In this document: positions 63,905 through 64,000 of the stretch, piece after piece
Layout: each line of letters starts with the position of its first letter
Position numbering within the stretch: the stretch's first letter is position 1
From: Dyadobacter sp. NIV53
GTDB taxonomy: Bacteria > Bacteroidota > Bacteroidia > Cytophagales > Spirosomataceae
NCBI RefSeq assembly: GCF_019711195.1
Contig: NZ_CP081299.1
Span: forward strand, 1,426,001 to 1,490,000
Length of the DNA stretch: 64,000 bases
Reading direction: 5' to 3'
Notes under the pieces: model-generated
The model's input: the letters and a program-made list of their open reading frames with translations, nothing else
Database searches by the model: none
What the model was told of the DNA's origin: nothing
Made by a program: the position numbers and the translations under genes

Positions 63905-64000
63905 ATGGAGGAAACTCTGTTCATCCGCATTAGGCTAAATGGCGATCCGTTACGAGTTGATTTATTTCAGGCATGCATTTTCCAGGTAACGAAAAAATCT
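63905..64000 (+). CDS. Possible start of a gene leaving the window
   Basis: From ATG 63905 the frame is open for 32 codons to the window edge (MEETLFIRIRLNGDPLRVDL...). The sequence is too short to identify. It may equally be a chance open frame. Confidence 0.3.
   Translation, partial: MEETLFIRIRLNGDPLRVDLFQACIFQVTKKS

Overview
The window looks like chromosomal DNA of a free-living Bacteroidota (Cytophagales; Dyadobacter/Spirosoma-like). Pointers are an A+T-leaning base composition, a carboxypeptidase-regulatory-domain/TonB-type outer-membrane receptor, a DUF5686 outer-membrane protein, bacterial sphingolipid genes, weak Shine-Dalgarno sites with many TAATG/ATGA overlaps, and a giant CheB-CheR-PAS-histidine kinase. 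The genus is inference. No rRNA, tRNA, CRISPR or phage module was seen.

Layout. 1-2.3 kb: the end of an HtrA-like protease and two small proteins. 2.5-17.7 kb, all minus strand: a lipid region. spt, a GNAT-type acyltransferase and an epimerase-type reductase form a three-gene ceramide operon behind a TetR regulator. Below it, past a DUF5686 outer-membrane protein and a repeat patch, lies a tightly overlapped cassette: nucleotidyltransferase, ATP-grasp-like protein, CDP-alcohol phosphotransferase, flippase-like membrane protein, HAD phosphatase, PfkB kinase, DUF4833 protein and fatty-acid hydroxylase. CmoA and a membrane methyltransferase follow. My reading is that the region makes ceramide, hydroxylates it and adds a CDP-activated polyol or sugar-phosphate head group. 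This is the best candidate for an undescribed system here. 18-19.2 kb: a small paralogue and CorA. 19.6-27.7 kb: a surface-glycan locus (two GT9, one GT2, two GT4-like enzymes, a NodU-type carbamoyltransferase and GmhB), running outward from a divergent promoter region near 23.4-23.7 kb. 27.8-33.8 kb: stress-type small proteins (DUF3175, DUF892, YflT-like, DUF2158-like), an SDR, a YhdH-type oxidoreductase and a stand-alone CheB. 34.3-41.5 kb: a LolA-like periplasmic protein, an outer-membrane receptor, an iron-permease-like protein with an IS5-family element inserted just upstream, a lipoprotein and a YihY-type membrane protein. 41.6-48.8 kb: the CheB-CheR-PAS kinase followed by three single-domain receivers, plus another CheB. 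49.2-55.3 kb: a LigD-type ligase, a secreted low-complexity peptide, an MBL-fold hydrolase, a GH2 enzyme and a PPP-type phosphatase. 55.5-61.6 kb: treZ, treY and malQ for trehalose and glucan metabolism. 61.7-64 kb: a small unknown protein, a LuxR-type regulator with a degenerate receiver, and A+T-rich DNA.

Data quality matters here. At least eight single-base frame breaks split otherwise intact genes, mostly at short homopolymers. They look more like residual indel errors in the assembly than decay. The same kind of error may have created the apparent TreY-MalQ fusion.
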